Below, piece after piece: positions 22,019 through 34,000 of a stretch of DNA of 64,000 bases. Source of the stretch: Chrysoperla carnea (lineage: Eukaryota > Arthropoda > Insecta > Neuroptera > Chrysopidae); assembly GCF_905475395.1 (NCBI RefSeq), contig NC_058338.1, positions 95,279,435 to 95,343,434 on the forward strand, given 5' to 3'. The translations under genes were made by a program, and so were the position numbers. The first letter of the stretch is position 1, and the number at the start of each line of letters is the position of its first letter. Below the pieces are notes generated by a model. That model ran no database searches. It saw nothing but the letters and a program-made list of their open reading frames with translations, and had not been told where the DNA came from.

Positions 22019-23118
22019 ATATTACCAAGAGAACTAAAAAATTATCAACTTTCAAGGACAGAGACAACTTTATTCATTATTCAAAACGTGTATTCGTTGC
22101 CCATTTAGAAATTTGGTTTTTATTTGCGAAATTTAAAAACAATTTTTTGTATCCGAATTCGATAAGAATAACAATTCTAGTTAAAATTCATTAAAACTTA
22201 AATTCGAATTACAGCTTTCAGAATAATTATTTATACATATTGGGTCTTCGTATCTTCAAAGAAGGACATCTAGTTACGATTATCATAACTTCTTTTACAA
22301 ATAACATGGCCGCTTTATATATGATTACACACATTGCCAACCAAATAAATAAAAAAACACAAAATCAAATAAAATTTGTTATTATTAAAAGAGTAAAAAA
22401 AAAGTTGTGAAACAACACAATACACACACCCACAAAAACACATGTGAAAAACTAAATGAAAAAAAAAAACACGACTTATTTGTTAGAAAAAATTATTTAC
22501 AAGACTTAAAAAAAAAATTTATTAAGATGAAAATAAAAATACAATTTTTATTCAAAAACTAATCGTTAAGAGTGAATAAGAGAGAGACAGAGGATATGAT
22601 GTTAAAAAGAAAAACACACGAATATAAAACGGACAGAACGGACAGATACGAAAATAAACAATGACAGACGTAAAAAATGATAAGAGATGACATATTTGAT
22701 TGAAATAGAAGAAATGAATGGAGAAATGAAATAAAATATTAAGAAAAAAAACCTGTATTATTAATTATTGTATAGCATTATTATATTATTAATTAGGATC
22801 CAAAAAATGAGTTACCTTATTATATAATTATTATTAATTAATATTATTATTATTATTACTTATATAGTTTTATGATGAAATGAAAACAAAACATACAAAA
22901 AAAAAATTGTAACAGAGCTTGTGTATTTAATTAGAAAATATCACACACTTGATTGATTTCAATATTTTATAAAAAAAAAAAAAAAAAAATCTTGATTTTT
23001 TTATTTCACTTTTTTTTTTGTGAACATTTTAGTTATATTTCCGTCGAAAATATAGTAGTATCGTACTATACCAACATGACAACACAATTTATGTGATTTT
23101 GCATGTCTGATTTATATA
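22019..23118. other. Intergenic A+T-rich DNA with ATT-rich microsatellite stretches
   Basis: Nothing recognised as a gene; (ATT)n-like sequence lies near 22.77-22.86 kb. Confidence 0.5.
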
Positions 23119-23660
23119 CTAGCTGATCCGGCTACGGTTGCTGTGGCTTAGTTATAATACAAACACAGCGTCATCTATTGAATACTTACACAAAATTGTT
23201 TGAGGGATATTGCATAGCTCTCATCATTATTTTTTGAAATTAGAAGTTAATGAATATTTACACAAAATAAAAATAATATTGTTTGAGGGAAATTATATCT
23301 CTCTCACCACCATCTATTGAATATTCACAGAGCTTAGAAGTAAATTCAAACACAACCCCATCTATTGGATACTTACAAAAGATAAGCTTTAAGGCCTTAC
23401 ACATCTGTACAGCCTCTTCTAATTGAGTTGAAAATCGGCATGTATCTTGAATTGGTGTCAAAGATGTACCTTTGGGAGTATAAATTTTCGCTCCCCTCCT
23501 TTCATACCATCAAATTACGTTTTGCACGCAAATTATGGCTTTGCTCACTCTCCAAATTGAGCTAGAGTTGAAAACTAATATTTAAATTTCAGAGTGGGAT
23601 TTAAGTCCGTTTCATGACAGTTCCGTTGAGTTAGAGCCAAGTGTATACCTTTTAAAGGCC
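23119..23660 (+). repeat. Dispersed arthropod repeat of the TAGCTGATCCGGC type
   Basis: Begins CTAGCTGATCCGGCTACGG and contains recurring CATCTATTGAATA / CACCATCTATTG phrases at roughly 60-120 bp spacing. Such blocks are common at retrotransposon tails in insects (general knowledge). No coding sequence. Confidence 0.55.
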
Positions 23661-24607
23661 AACACAACAACAAACATCCATTTTATTATCGGATAGTTCT
23701 TAAATATTTCTGATTTCTATAATATAGGGTGTCCCAAAATTAACGTAATATTTGAATTTTTGCTCATTTGTGCAGTAAAGTCTTGACCATAAAAAATCAA
23801 AGAAAGCGTGGCAGCCAATTGGCATCCAACCAATCATTTCCGTTGATATTTTCTGTTTTCCCTGGTTTATGACCACCATGTTTTTCGAAAGTCAACTTTT
23901 ATCCTAGTGGGGGCAATTTATGTATATTCGATCAAGATTCCTGGCGTCCCACCAATATTTAAAAAAATATAAATAAATGAATTACCTTCTGAAGGTTCGC
24001 CGTCGAGATGTTAGAGAAATTATCCAAAAGTTCTTCGTTAAATTTGTTATAAATTATAAACGAATTAATTTTAGAAAGTTGGGATTTGGAGAAAGGAGAT
24101 CTTGAAACAAAGATTATTAAGTTTATTATAATTTTCAATAATACAAATAATAAAATAAAAGCTCATTTATTTCAAAAAATCTCAGTTTACAATCTTTGTG
24201 GCAGATTTTGCAAATATTTATTCGCTACCTAAATATGGTACAGATATTTCAAACTTATTCTTACCAAAAAAAATTGTAGATGAAATGATGCGATACTTGT
24301 GTAACATTTTCACATTTTCTGAAAAATTAAAAAATAATTTTCAGTAATGATGTAAAATTAAAATTTTTGTTTTTAAAGGACCAGTTTTATGGTAATTTTT
24401 AATCTAGTCTTAACTTTCAAATAATGTATCTCCTCAAATAATGATCATACAGAAATAAACTTGAACTTTTTGTAATTAAAGACTTGGGATCATGGTTTGT
24501 AATTGAATTTTTAGATTTATTGTTTTGTTGTAGCAATTATGATTTGACAGTGAATAACTTAACCAGTTTTAAATAGAAATCAACAAGCTTTCGAATATTT
24601 TTATTGA
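23661..24607. other. Intergenic DNA
   Basis: Contains the phrase GGGTGTCCCAAAATTAACG at 23727, seen again near 48995, so probably a further dispersed repeat. No gene. Confidence 0.4.
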
Positions 24608-24615
24608 ATTGTTTA

Positions 24616-25111
24616 TAGTGCCCGACCAAAACTGAAATTTCTACCGAAGCCGAATCTTCGGTACCTGCCTCTAAAGTTTCGGTCGAAACCGAAATTGAAA
24701 CTTTTTTTGACATGTTAAAAATTGATTGTTTACTGAAATTTGGCTTATTTTTTACACTTATACAGACAGTTAACAAAGTTTTCAAAATAAAATCCACACC
24801 ACTAGCGATTAAATTGCGTCTTATCACAGTTAAAATCAACAAACAAGTATCTGAAGATCCCGCACAATTAAATCATAGCGATAGCAAGCAGTTGTTTCAA
24901 TGTTTGGGTGGTTAAAATTAATAAAACCAAATCCAAGAACGCATATACAACACAACACATAGTGTCACAACAAAATTACACCGGACTGGCCGGCAAACTC
25001 AGCAAACACGAACTCACTCAAAGTTTGCCGAACGTAGAGTTTCGATGTGGCCGATAGTTCGACAGATTTTCTGCCGAAACTGGTCGAAACCGAACCTTTG
25101 GTCGGACACTA
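24616..25111. mobile_element. hAT-type MITE with 8-bp target duplication
   Basis: The ends are TAGTGCCCGACCAAA at the left and, inverted, TAGTGTCCGACCAAA at the right. It is flanked by ATTGTTTA (24608-24615) and ATTATTTA (25112-25119), 7 of 8 identical. The interior repeats GAAACCGAA-like phrases. Short frames inside are chance. Confidence 0.8.
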
Positions 25112-25119
25112 ATTATTTA

Positions 25120-28100
25120 TAAAAAAAACTTTCAAATTTTGATCACATTTTTTATTTTTGTAAGATTTCAAGTTTATTTTTGTAAGATCAATATTTGAGG
25201 AAATACAGCAGTTTAAAGTGAAAAGCATTTATTTTGCAATCGTTAATAAATAATGTTTCAGTCCTGCTCATAAAATATTAAGGGATGATAAAAATGTTTG
25301 AGTTATTGATACAAAAACTAGAAAGTATAAGCTATCGGATCAAATATATACCATTCATTTTCCCAATCGTTTTTCGCCGATATAAATCTGTTGAAATTTC
25401 GAGAAAATTAAAATTTTCTATGTGTGCCACTTTTTTGTGGGATAGTATAGTTGTTGCTAAACTATGTACTAAAATTAAAATTAAAAAAATCAAGAAAAAC
25501 TGCGAGTGCCACGTTCTTTGAAAATCTTTCCCCCTCGCCACGTTAAACAATACCCCTTTTCATGACATATTTTACCCTAAATACAAGGTGTTCACATTCC
25601 CTAGAGTTAGCTTAACCTTTATTGTACCAGAATAATTTCTACTGAGTACGTTAATTAAAGTAGCTTACCGTAAAAACATTCATCCTTAAAAACTTCGTAT
25701 TCACCAAGATCCATCTTTATATAGCTTGACAACTTCCTCCATAGATTTTAGTGGACTCAACCATCGGATAATACTCCAAGAAATCATCTTAAAAATTATT
25801 CCATTAAAAACAAATATAATAAAGCAAGAACTAAAAAATAGCTTTACGGAAAAAAAAAACTATATTTTCAAACAGCATTTTTGTGCCGGTTTTTTCCGAA
25901 GCGTTACAAAAAAAAAATCATAAAAAGCTCGTGAGATTGTAACGCAAAAGGCAATAAATTTGCTGTTGTATAAATATTATGCCACACAAAACTATATCCC
26001 CCAAACCAACATCAGAAATTTTTTTTACATAATTTTAACCCTTTGGTTACAGTAAGATGTTTTACTAAAAAAAAAACCCTCATGCAAATAAAATACGTAA
26101 TTTTGTTGTTGATAATTTAACCCTTCGACCAAGGACTACTTTCAGCGATTGCGCAACTAATACAAGGATTTAATATCGGGAAGGTAGGTAAATACGGTAA
26201 GTTAAGTTATTTTATAGTATTCTGTCATGAAATTTTTGGTTAATTTTTGAGTTACTCTTTTATGAGTTATCGCAATTGGGTGAAAAATCTAGAAATGCTA
26301 TAGAGAAGATGGGTCGCATGTTAAAGTTAATTTTAGGCAATAATGGCGTTTCATAATGGTGTAATGGAGAATATACGGCGTTATACAGTCTTAAAAGTAC
26401 TGCAAAAGAACTTGCAAAAAAAAAGGATCCAAAGGTGGCTAGATCATAATAAAAAGTACCCACGTATTGAAGATTGACTCGGGAAAAAAGACCCCTGTGG
26501 ATATTTTAATAAGCGTCCCATGAGCCAAAAGTGTCCAGGGTCTTCATCATTCCAGAAAAGATTAAAATTCAAATATCCTGTGAAAAAGCATTTTTTCCAC
26601 CAGAACTCAAAAGTGCAAAATGTATCTGATAGATATTAACAGAGCCCTCTTTCTGAATCCGAGACACTGGGAAAGTGCATAGTGCCTCGTGTCCACGGAA
26701 CCCCAAATAGTAACGAAAGGGGTCCGGCAGATTGAAGATTGACTCGGTCGATCAAAAAAAGATTCTCGTGGCGTAAAGGTTCTGTCCATAGAGGTCCCAT
26801 GAGGAAAAAGTGTACAGGACCCCCTAACAGTTTAAAGAAGGATCTGATTCCGAGAAGAAATTGATGAATTCAAGAAGGGTCTTGAAGAACATTGCATTTT
26901 ATCTTCAGTATCAACGATTTTCACGATTTTTTTTTTAAATTGAGGTTAAAATATTAACAATAATAAATTTTTTTGATTCTAAATGAGTCTATGAACACCC
27001 TTAAAATCACTCCTGAGTCTTTTTTAATAAGCGATCCATCATTGTAATTTTATAGAATTTCTAGATCTGTGAATTTAATGTGATGTAAATGTAGCGCTTG
27101 ATCGTCTGCTTCGAATATGTAGTAGCTGTTATCACAGATGTCTGTACCAAATTTAGATAACTAACATCGAAAAAAGGAATATACTTTATTACATCCGTTC
27201 CGTTGGTCATAGTAAAGGCTACGGTAAGCTACATAGAGAGAAGGAGGAGTTCCAAAGGGTTAGTTTATGGACGCTCCCTTTCTGTTTAAAAAAAAAATTA
27301 GGATGGACTATAAAATGGCAATGTACTGTCCGATCAACCTTAATATACAGAAGAAATCCAAAAACAGTCAACTGACAAATTAAAGGTTTTTTTTTTTCAA
27401 AATCTTAGCATTATTTATGGGTCCAGGGACAGGCAGGCATGGAGACATTCTATTTTCTTCTTTTTTAACGTGTAACATCTATCAACTCTACCACCAAAGT
27501 TTGTGTAACATCAATTTTTATAAAATTCTATAAATGATGTTAACTATTTAAACTTAGTAGAGACATCTGTGGATGTTATTTAAAAGTAATACTTACAAGA
27601 ATTGATTAGGTCAAACAATAATCTTTAGTCATTTTTGAAGTTTAAAATATTTTTAAAATTATTAATATTATACTTTATTCAAATGTCAAATAGTTGTCTA
27701 TAGTTGTACAATAGTTAACAATAATTTTTTTTTATTTTAAGTCATTTTAAATTTTTATTTAAAACTAATTTTAAATTTATGGTATTTTTTTTTTAAGTAA
27801 GGAAGATTATTAGTTTTATTGTGAAGGATTTTTTCTAACAACACTACTCAAAAAACTCTTTTTGTGATTATGATTGAGTTTTCAAACAAAGAAAATCCGA
27901 AAATTAAAAAAAGTTATGATGTACCAACATTTAGATCTGTAGATTTTGTTTTATAAAATTTTTCTTTCAATAGGTTATTGGCCCAGATTTTAGAATGTAT
28001 ATTCGATTATTTAGGCGTTTCGAACAAAATACCATAGAAGGAAGCACTAGTCACGTAGAATTTAGTATTACCAATCTCACTTTTTAGTATTACCAATCTC

Positions 28101-28839
28101 GTAATTTTCAATAGTGACAGGAAATCATGCATTTAGTCTCCAAATATTTTCATCAAACCGTGCTGACTTGCTTTAAGAAGGATGATAATAGAGGCTTAAA
28201 ACTAACATAAGCTGTATTTCGAAATTTTTTATTCATTCGAATTTTTAAAGTGTATTACACTTAAAAAAAAAAAACTTAAAAATCGATAGATTTTATCATT
28301 GATATCACAAAAAAAGAATTATTTTGAGATTTTTTAAGTAGTGTAATTAGTTTCAAGTGAAATTGGAATGTTTTTAAAACTCTTAGATTATCATTTTTCT
28401 AAATATTTAACTACAAAGAACTTTTTTTTGTTATTAAAGCTACCACGAAAAATGCCAAGGAAAAAATTTTATAGGTCACTAAAGTTTTAAATCCAAAATA
28501 GAAAAAGACACGGTGGGAAAATAATCTAAGAATTTTTGTAAACCGTAAGATAATGACAGATTTGGATGCCAAATTTTCTCGCTTTTACCTCGAAAAAAAT
28601 CTGAAAATTATTACAGTGTTAACTACAATGAGGAAAATATTTGCAAACTGGGTGAATGAGATATCGAAAAATTTGTTTCCAACTTATTAGAGGTCCTTAA
28701 TCTTACTTCGCACATACTTCTAAAACCAAGAAAATTACTTTGATTCGTTAGAAAATCAGCTACTTATTTCATTCTTTTGGATATTGTTTTCCTCAGCTAG
28801 ATTCAAATAATTTTTCGATAAGTTAACCATGAGAAAATT
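25120..28839. other. Intergenic DNA, no gene recognised
   Basis: Includes a local direct duplication (from about 26472 and 26736, phrases GATTGACTCGG... and TCCCATGAG...AAAAGTGT). Otherwise A+T-rich with no conserved frame. Confidence 0.45.
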
Positions 28840-29390
28840 CTGAAATTTTTCCTCATTCTAAACAAAATTGATGCCACTTTGGCGTTAAAGAGAACGAGGA
28901 AAAGTCCTTGTTTGTACGAGAGAGTAGCCATGAGAAGAAACCTCGCAGTTTCCTGATCCTAATCAAAAACTGATGCCAATAAAAAAGAGAACGAGGGAAC
29001 GGACTCACTGGCACGAGCGAGGTCATGGAAATTGTGGTGGGACTCTTGACAGGACACTGTTGATTAAACACCCACCTTTAGGGGGCCTGAAATAATCCCA
29101 CTTGTAGGGCTTGTATGGATAACAGTGAAACATTCATGTAATCACACCTACATGGATTTAGGTATAGATTGTTTGGGTTCGAAACTTTGGACCCATCAAT
29201 CCTGGTGAAGACGATGTTGACTCATCTGCTTTCCATAGCACCTCTTACCCTTAGACGTTTAGCCTCCGGGTGACAAGACTATTGTTCTCAATTAGGTTAC
29301 AAAGAACCTCACAGCCTAGCTGCTATGTGATGCACCCATTTGCGGTACCCCCCTTCCTGTTAGGATTTTAATTAATCAAAACTGGTATAC
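28840..29390 (+). pseudogene. LINE ORF2 3' relic (RNase H end plus C-terminal domain)
   Basis: Plus-strand frames give FGVKENEEKSLFVRESS and, after a partial duplication, NEGTDSLARARSW, both resembling the RNase H motif GNE.AD.LAR. VVGLLTGHC*LNTHL and NNPTCRAC follow, the usual cysteine block downstream of RNase H in I/R1-type non-LTR elements. Stops and frame shifts are present throughout. Confidence 0.6.
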
Positions 29391-30964
29391 TTTTCAGTCC
29401 CCTCCGAGGGAGAAGCGAGAAAATAAGGGACACACACTGATCTGTCATCGTCTTTCGACCTATCTTGTGTATTTTCGTAAAATTTTAAGTAAAAAAAAAA
29501 ATATTGGTAAAATGGTGTTTTTTTATGTAGTTTACAAGTAAAATTATACTTAAGTTATAAGTACGCTCCATATTTAGGTAGTCAAAGTGTTTTTCCGTCC
29601 ATATAGCTCGGGTCAAGTCATATTTTTTTTAACCAGTGTGTAGGTATTTTTATATTATGTGATCTTTTGTTAAAAATATGTCGTCGTGTCATTCAACTGC
29701 GGAAAAAAAATTAAATTTGTTAGTTTTTCATTATCTTTTCTTTTTTTTTTTTTTTTAAATTTGTTGATTAGTAAATGAGTAAATTTTTATGGAAAACCAA
29801 AAAAAAAAAATCTGTTTTATTATAGATGGGCACTTATTTCTTCTTTTTTTTTTTTTAAAATAAGAGCTTTCAAAATCTTAGGTCTTTACAAATCATTCAC
29901 ACAACAATCCCAAAAATTACAAAGAAAATTTTAAAATTATACAACATTTTTGAGGCTTAATTTTCATTTGGTCTGCGAGTTCAGACAAAAAATCTAAATT
30001 TATGAAATAAATTTTCTGGAACCAGTTTTTAGCAATAAAAAGGAGGTTGTAGAGGTAAAAAAACGAATACTTATTGAAGTTAAATCCGTTACAACAAAAA
30101 ACGGTTTTATCGCAAAAAAAACGCGTTTTTTGTCATTTATTTTCACGATTCCATCATGTATCTAAGAGAATAATAACGCAGCAAATCTACGAAGAAAATG
30201 ATTTTTTTTGTTTATATTGTGGTAGGGTGCTTCGTTACCGATCGCGCACGGATTTTCCTAAACACCAATTTTCGCATATTGTGCGGAAACTTAAGATTAT
30301 CTTGCTAAGAAATTTTTTTTACAAATTCTACCATTAAAGCTACAATTTGAGCCTCGAACGATGTTTCCTATGTTTCATACAAGCGGAGAAAATGAATGAC
30401 GTGAATGAAATGCGTCCCGTTTGCACAACGGGACGAAAATTAACACTTTCCGCCCGAAGGGGTAAAACTCAATTTCTTACACTCCGATTTTTCTACTATT
30501 TTTCTCCTAATTATTGCGTTTTCAATACTTTGCGCCGTCAGAAAAAAACGGCACTATTATTTTCGTGGTTGATTGAAGGAAAATTATCAAAATTTTCAGA
30601 AGCCAAATGTAAAATTCTCGGCTACGAAAATGTTCTTACAGACAAACCCCCCCCCTCCCCCCAAAAATAATGATCTGAAATACTCTTGCGCGTATTTTTA
30701 TGTTGTATAATGTTAAACGTTTCATTTTTTTTAAATACGAAAATTTAACAGGACACAAAGAAAATTTACACAAACCTACCATGGAAATTTTTCAAGAAAA
30801 ACAAAAAGAAATATATATTTCTGTACACAATTCTTACATACGAGTGGGAAAATTAGAGATTAGGATTCAACAAAACATTTATGTACAGACAAAAACCCAA
30901 AAAAAAAACACAAATACATAAAAAAAATTGTGATTCAAATAAAATAATCCTACCTTTAATACAT
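29391..30964. other. Intergenic DNA downstream of RBM45
   Basis: Short frames at 30.07-30.92 kb have no recognisable domain. RBM45 transcripts (minus strand) presumably end in this stretch, but no clear AATAAA was found just after the stop. Confidence 0.4.
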
Positions 30965-31066
30965 TTATGAATCGACACGTTGTCTTTTACGACGTTCATC
31001 TTCTTGACGTTCTTCAGCTTCTAATACTTTTAATCGAATACCACATATTTCAGCTCCGTGCAACGT
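30965..31066 (-). CDS. RBM45: RBM45 exon 8 (RRM4 end, basic tail, stop)
   Basis: Acceptor atattttcag. Encodes TLHGAEICGIRLKVLEAEER and QEDERRKRQRVDS, then TAA at 30965-30967. Confidence 0.93.
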   Translation of the reverse strand, partial: TLHGAEICGIRLKVLEAEERQEDERRKRQRVDS

Positions 31067-34000
31067 CTGAAAATATTTTATTCCAGAATAAGTAAACGTA
31101 GTTAAGGTTGTTAGTACCTGGATGACCGAGTATTACTTATTTTTTGAGTTAAAAAGGCACAAATTTTATCACTAATATAACAACCATTTAAAATGTCTCT
31201 ACACAAATACCAATTTGAATGTCCCGGTAATGTACTTTATTTCAGTCATATTTTGCAGTCAAACATTTCAGTTTTTCCTGAAAACACGGATAAAACGACA
31301 TTTTCTAAAATTGAAATCTAGCTAGATCGATTTCTCGAGCAAAAAATCCCTTGCATACTAATTTTCAGGAAAATCGTTGGAGCCATTTCCGAAATGACTT
31401 TCCAAAAATTGACAGTCAATTATTCATACAAGTGAAATTTACAAAATTCAAAAAACCCTCGACAAATTTTTCGAGTACGGAAACCTAAACTCGCATTTAA
31501 AACATATCAAAGAACACTTTCCATTAAATTACCATTTTCCTAAAAGCTTTTTGCAAACTTAGCCGATTTTAAAGGTCATCGTCAATTTCTTAGTTTTTTT
31601 CGGGGACAAAATCCTAAACTCGCACTTGAAACATAGCTAACAACAATCTCCATTAAATTACCTTGCAAACGAAAATAAAAAATCAAAATCGGTTCATCCA
31701 GGCCCAATAAATAAAATTTGGGTCAATTTTGAAAATAACAAAAATAATTACCTGTCTTGCTTGTTCCGCAGATTGTTTCTGCGCATATTTAACATATCCA
31801 CAATTTCGATTTGTTAACATGTACACATCAATTAACGAACCAAATCGACAGAAAGCATCTCTTAACACCACCACTGGGGGAGGATGCGGGGTACAAACTA
31901 TGAAACACCTGAAAAAATAGCAAAACGTTATTAAGGTTTGTACAGAGTTTGTACTTTTAAATGACATCTCTTGTTAGAAGACCCTGTAAAAATTACCTAG
32001 CTTCAACAGGAGCATCGATTGGAGCCAATGGTTGCGTTGGTGGTAAATTAACACTACAAAATGAATTATCCCCCGTGGATGACATCAACGCTTCTGGTGT
32101 TAGTCCTGCAGCTTTTATTAATTTTGTTGCTTGTGCAATTGTATCGGCAAGATGTGCCAAATCACTTTGTACATTACGATTTGAACCGCTCGCAGCAGAT
32201 GCATCAAATTTATCGTTGTTTCGAACAAATTGTCTAAAAAATAAAAATTCAATATCGTTATAAACTTCAAATAATTCAATTTTTTAGGGCTAGATATTTC
32301 GATTCAAAAAAACTTGATAATTAAAAAAAAAAAAAAACTTACTGATCGTAATCAGGCCGTATAATTAAACGAGCCCCGGGTGGGTACTCAAAACCATGTA
32401 ATTTTTCCCGAGCATATGCAGCAGCTTGTGGATTTGAGTAAACAACTAAAGCTTGACCACGTGGACCTCGACCTCGTGGTTGACTTTGTAACTCACAATA
32501 TTCCAAACCTTTAAAAACATTTTAATTTACTTACTAAATTTTATATTATTTCAATTGTCTAATAGAGGAAGGAATGCCGCAAATAGGTCCCTAGCACTAA
32601 GACCATGAGGTAACTCTGGGTAAGAGATGCTATTTTAAGCTGATGAAACTGTAGGATTCTGTCAAGGCCAGCCGGCACGCAGAAAACCCACAGCTTTTCC
32701 ACTGCGATTTCTCCCAGGATTGATGGATCCAAGATTTCGAACCCAAATATTCTAAATCTGACGTCCTGCAGGTTTCTGCACGTGAAAATGACATGTATGG
32801 AGGTTTCATTGCCCTCCATACAGACCGCACAAGAGAGATCATTAGAGATCCTCATGTTAAGAAGGTGATAGTTCAATTGATAGTGTCCTGTCAAGAGTCC
32901 CATCACCCTTGTGCTCCAGTAAATTTAAGGAGAGCACAGTCAAATGGTCTAGCTCTAATAATACACAGATTGGCCTCTCGAAAAGTCCCAGTAATTAAGA
33001 TGGGCTTGTCAAAGCCATTCCTCGATTCGGTAAATTACGGAGCATCTTGCTATGTGAATAACACGCTCAGGTGAAATGGGCGTTTAGGACGACCTCTTTC
33101 GGGCCAAAGAATTCGCTGCTTCATTCCCTTTAACGCCATTCCCTGGCCGTGTTATTCAGAGCCAGGCAGTTCAGTTCTTGAATTCTTAGACTATCCTCGT
33201 CTGGAATCTGGACGTCTTAAGGGGTCGTCACTGCAACCTTTCGTGTTACGGATCTAGGGACTTCTCAGCATACTGAAGATTTCTGATTGTAAAACCGTCG
33301 TCGCATATTGAACAAGAGGAATCGATTCCTTTATTCTAGATCCATAAACTCCCGCACCAGATAGATCTCCGACTCGATCCCAATCGTCGCGTGGAACCCG
33401 GCACCATTTCACAAGTGAGGTCACAGTCTCTAACCTGTTAATGCTCGGTCAATCCCTTCTTATTCCTATGAAAATTCTCGATTTTTTACCGCTTTGTGGT
33501 CACCCTGTAATACTCGTTTGATCTGGACATGGGATAGTTAATTGAATTTACCTGGAATTATATCAAATAATTTCCATAATTGATCTTGAGTTAATTGTGG
33601 ACTGGTCAAAACCATTAAGCGTGTATATCCATCCAGACCGGTACTTGGTATCATGTCCAATGAATACAGAGCATTTATAGGTGATTTATTAAATGAACCA
33701 CCGCCCATACCGCGTCCTCCACCTCCCATATTACCCATTCCCCCACCGCCCATATTTCCACCATAATTTTGTGAATCATCAAATGTATTTTTCGACTTAT
33801 TTCGAGGCTCTGCGAATACAGCTTTAAATTTCTTATCACAATTTTCATAGGCGTTTGCAGCATGAGAAAATCTGTTACGAAAAAAAAAACATATTTTATT
33901 TTGTTTCATGAAATCAAATCTTTTTTTTAACCGACTTCAAACAAAAACGGAGGAGGTTATCAATTCGACTGTATTTTTTTTTTTTTTTTTTTTTTGTTTG

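Noticed and set aside
23258..23461. 67-codon minus-strand frame
   Set aside because: Lies entirely in a dispersed repeat with CATCTATTG phrases.
24537..24915. Overlapping frames on both strands at 24.5-24.9 kb
   Set aside because: They fall in and across the edge of the hAT-type MITE and show no protein family features.
30074..30921. Three consecutive plus-strand frames of 73-107 codons
   Set aside because: Compositionally odd, no recognisable domain, no splice-consistent joining, different frames; treated as chance.
31100..31130. Phrase GTTAGTACCTGGATG...ACCG resembling part of 5S rRNA
   Set aside because: Only about 20 bases match, with a deletion, and no 5S 5' or 3' halves surround it. 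Chance or a tiny 5S-derived remnant.
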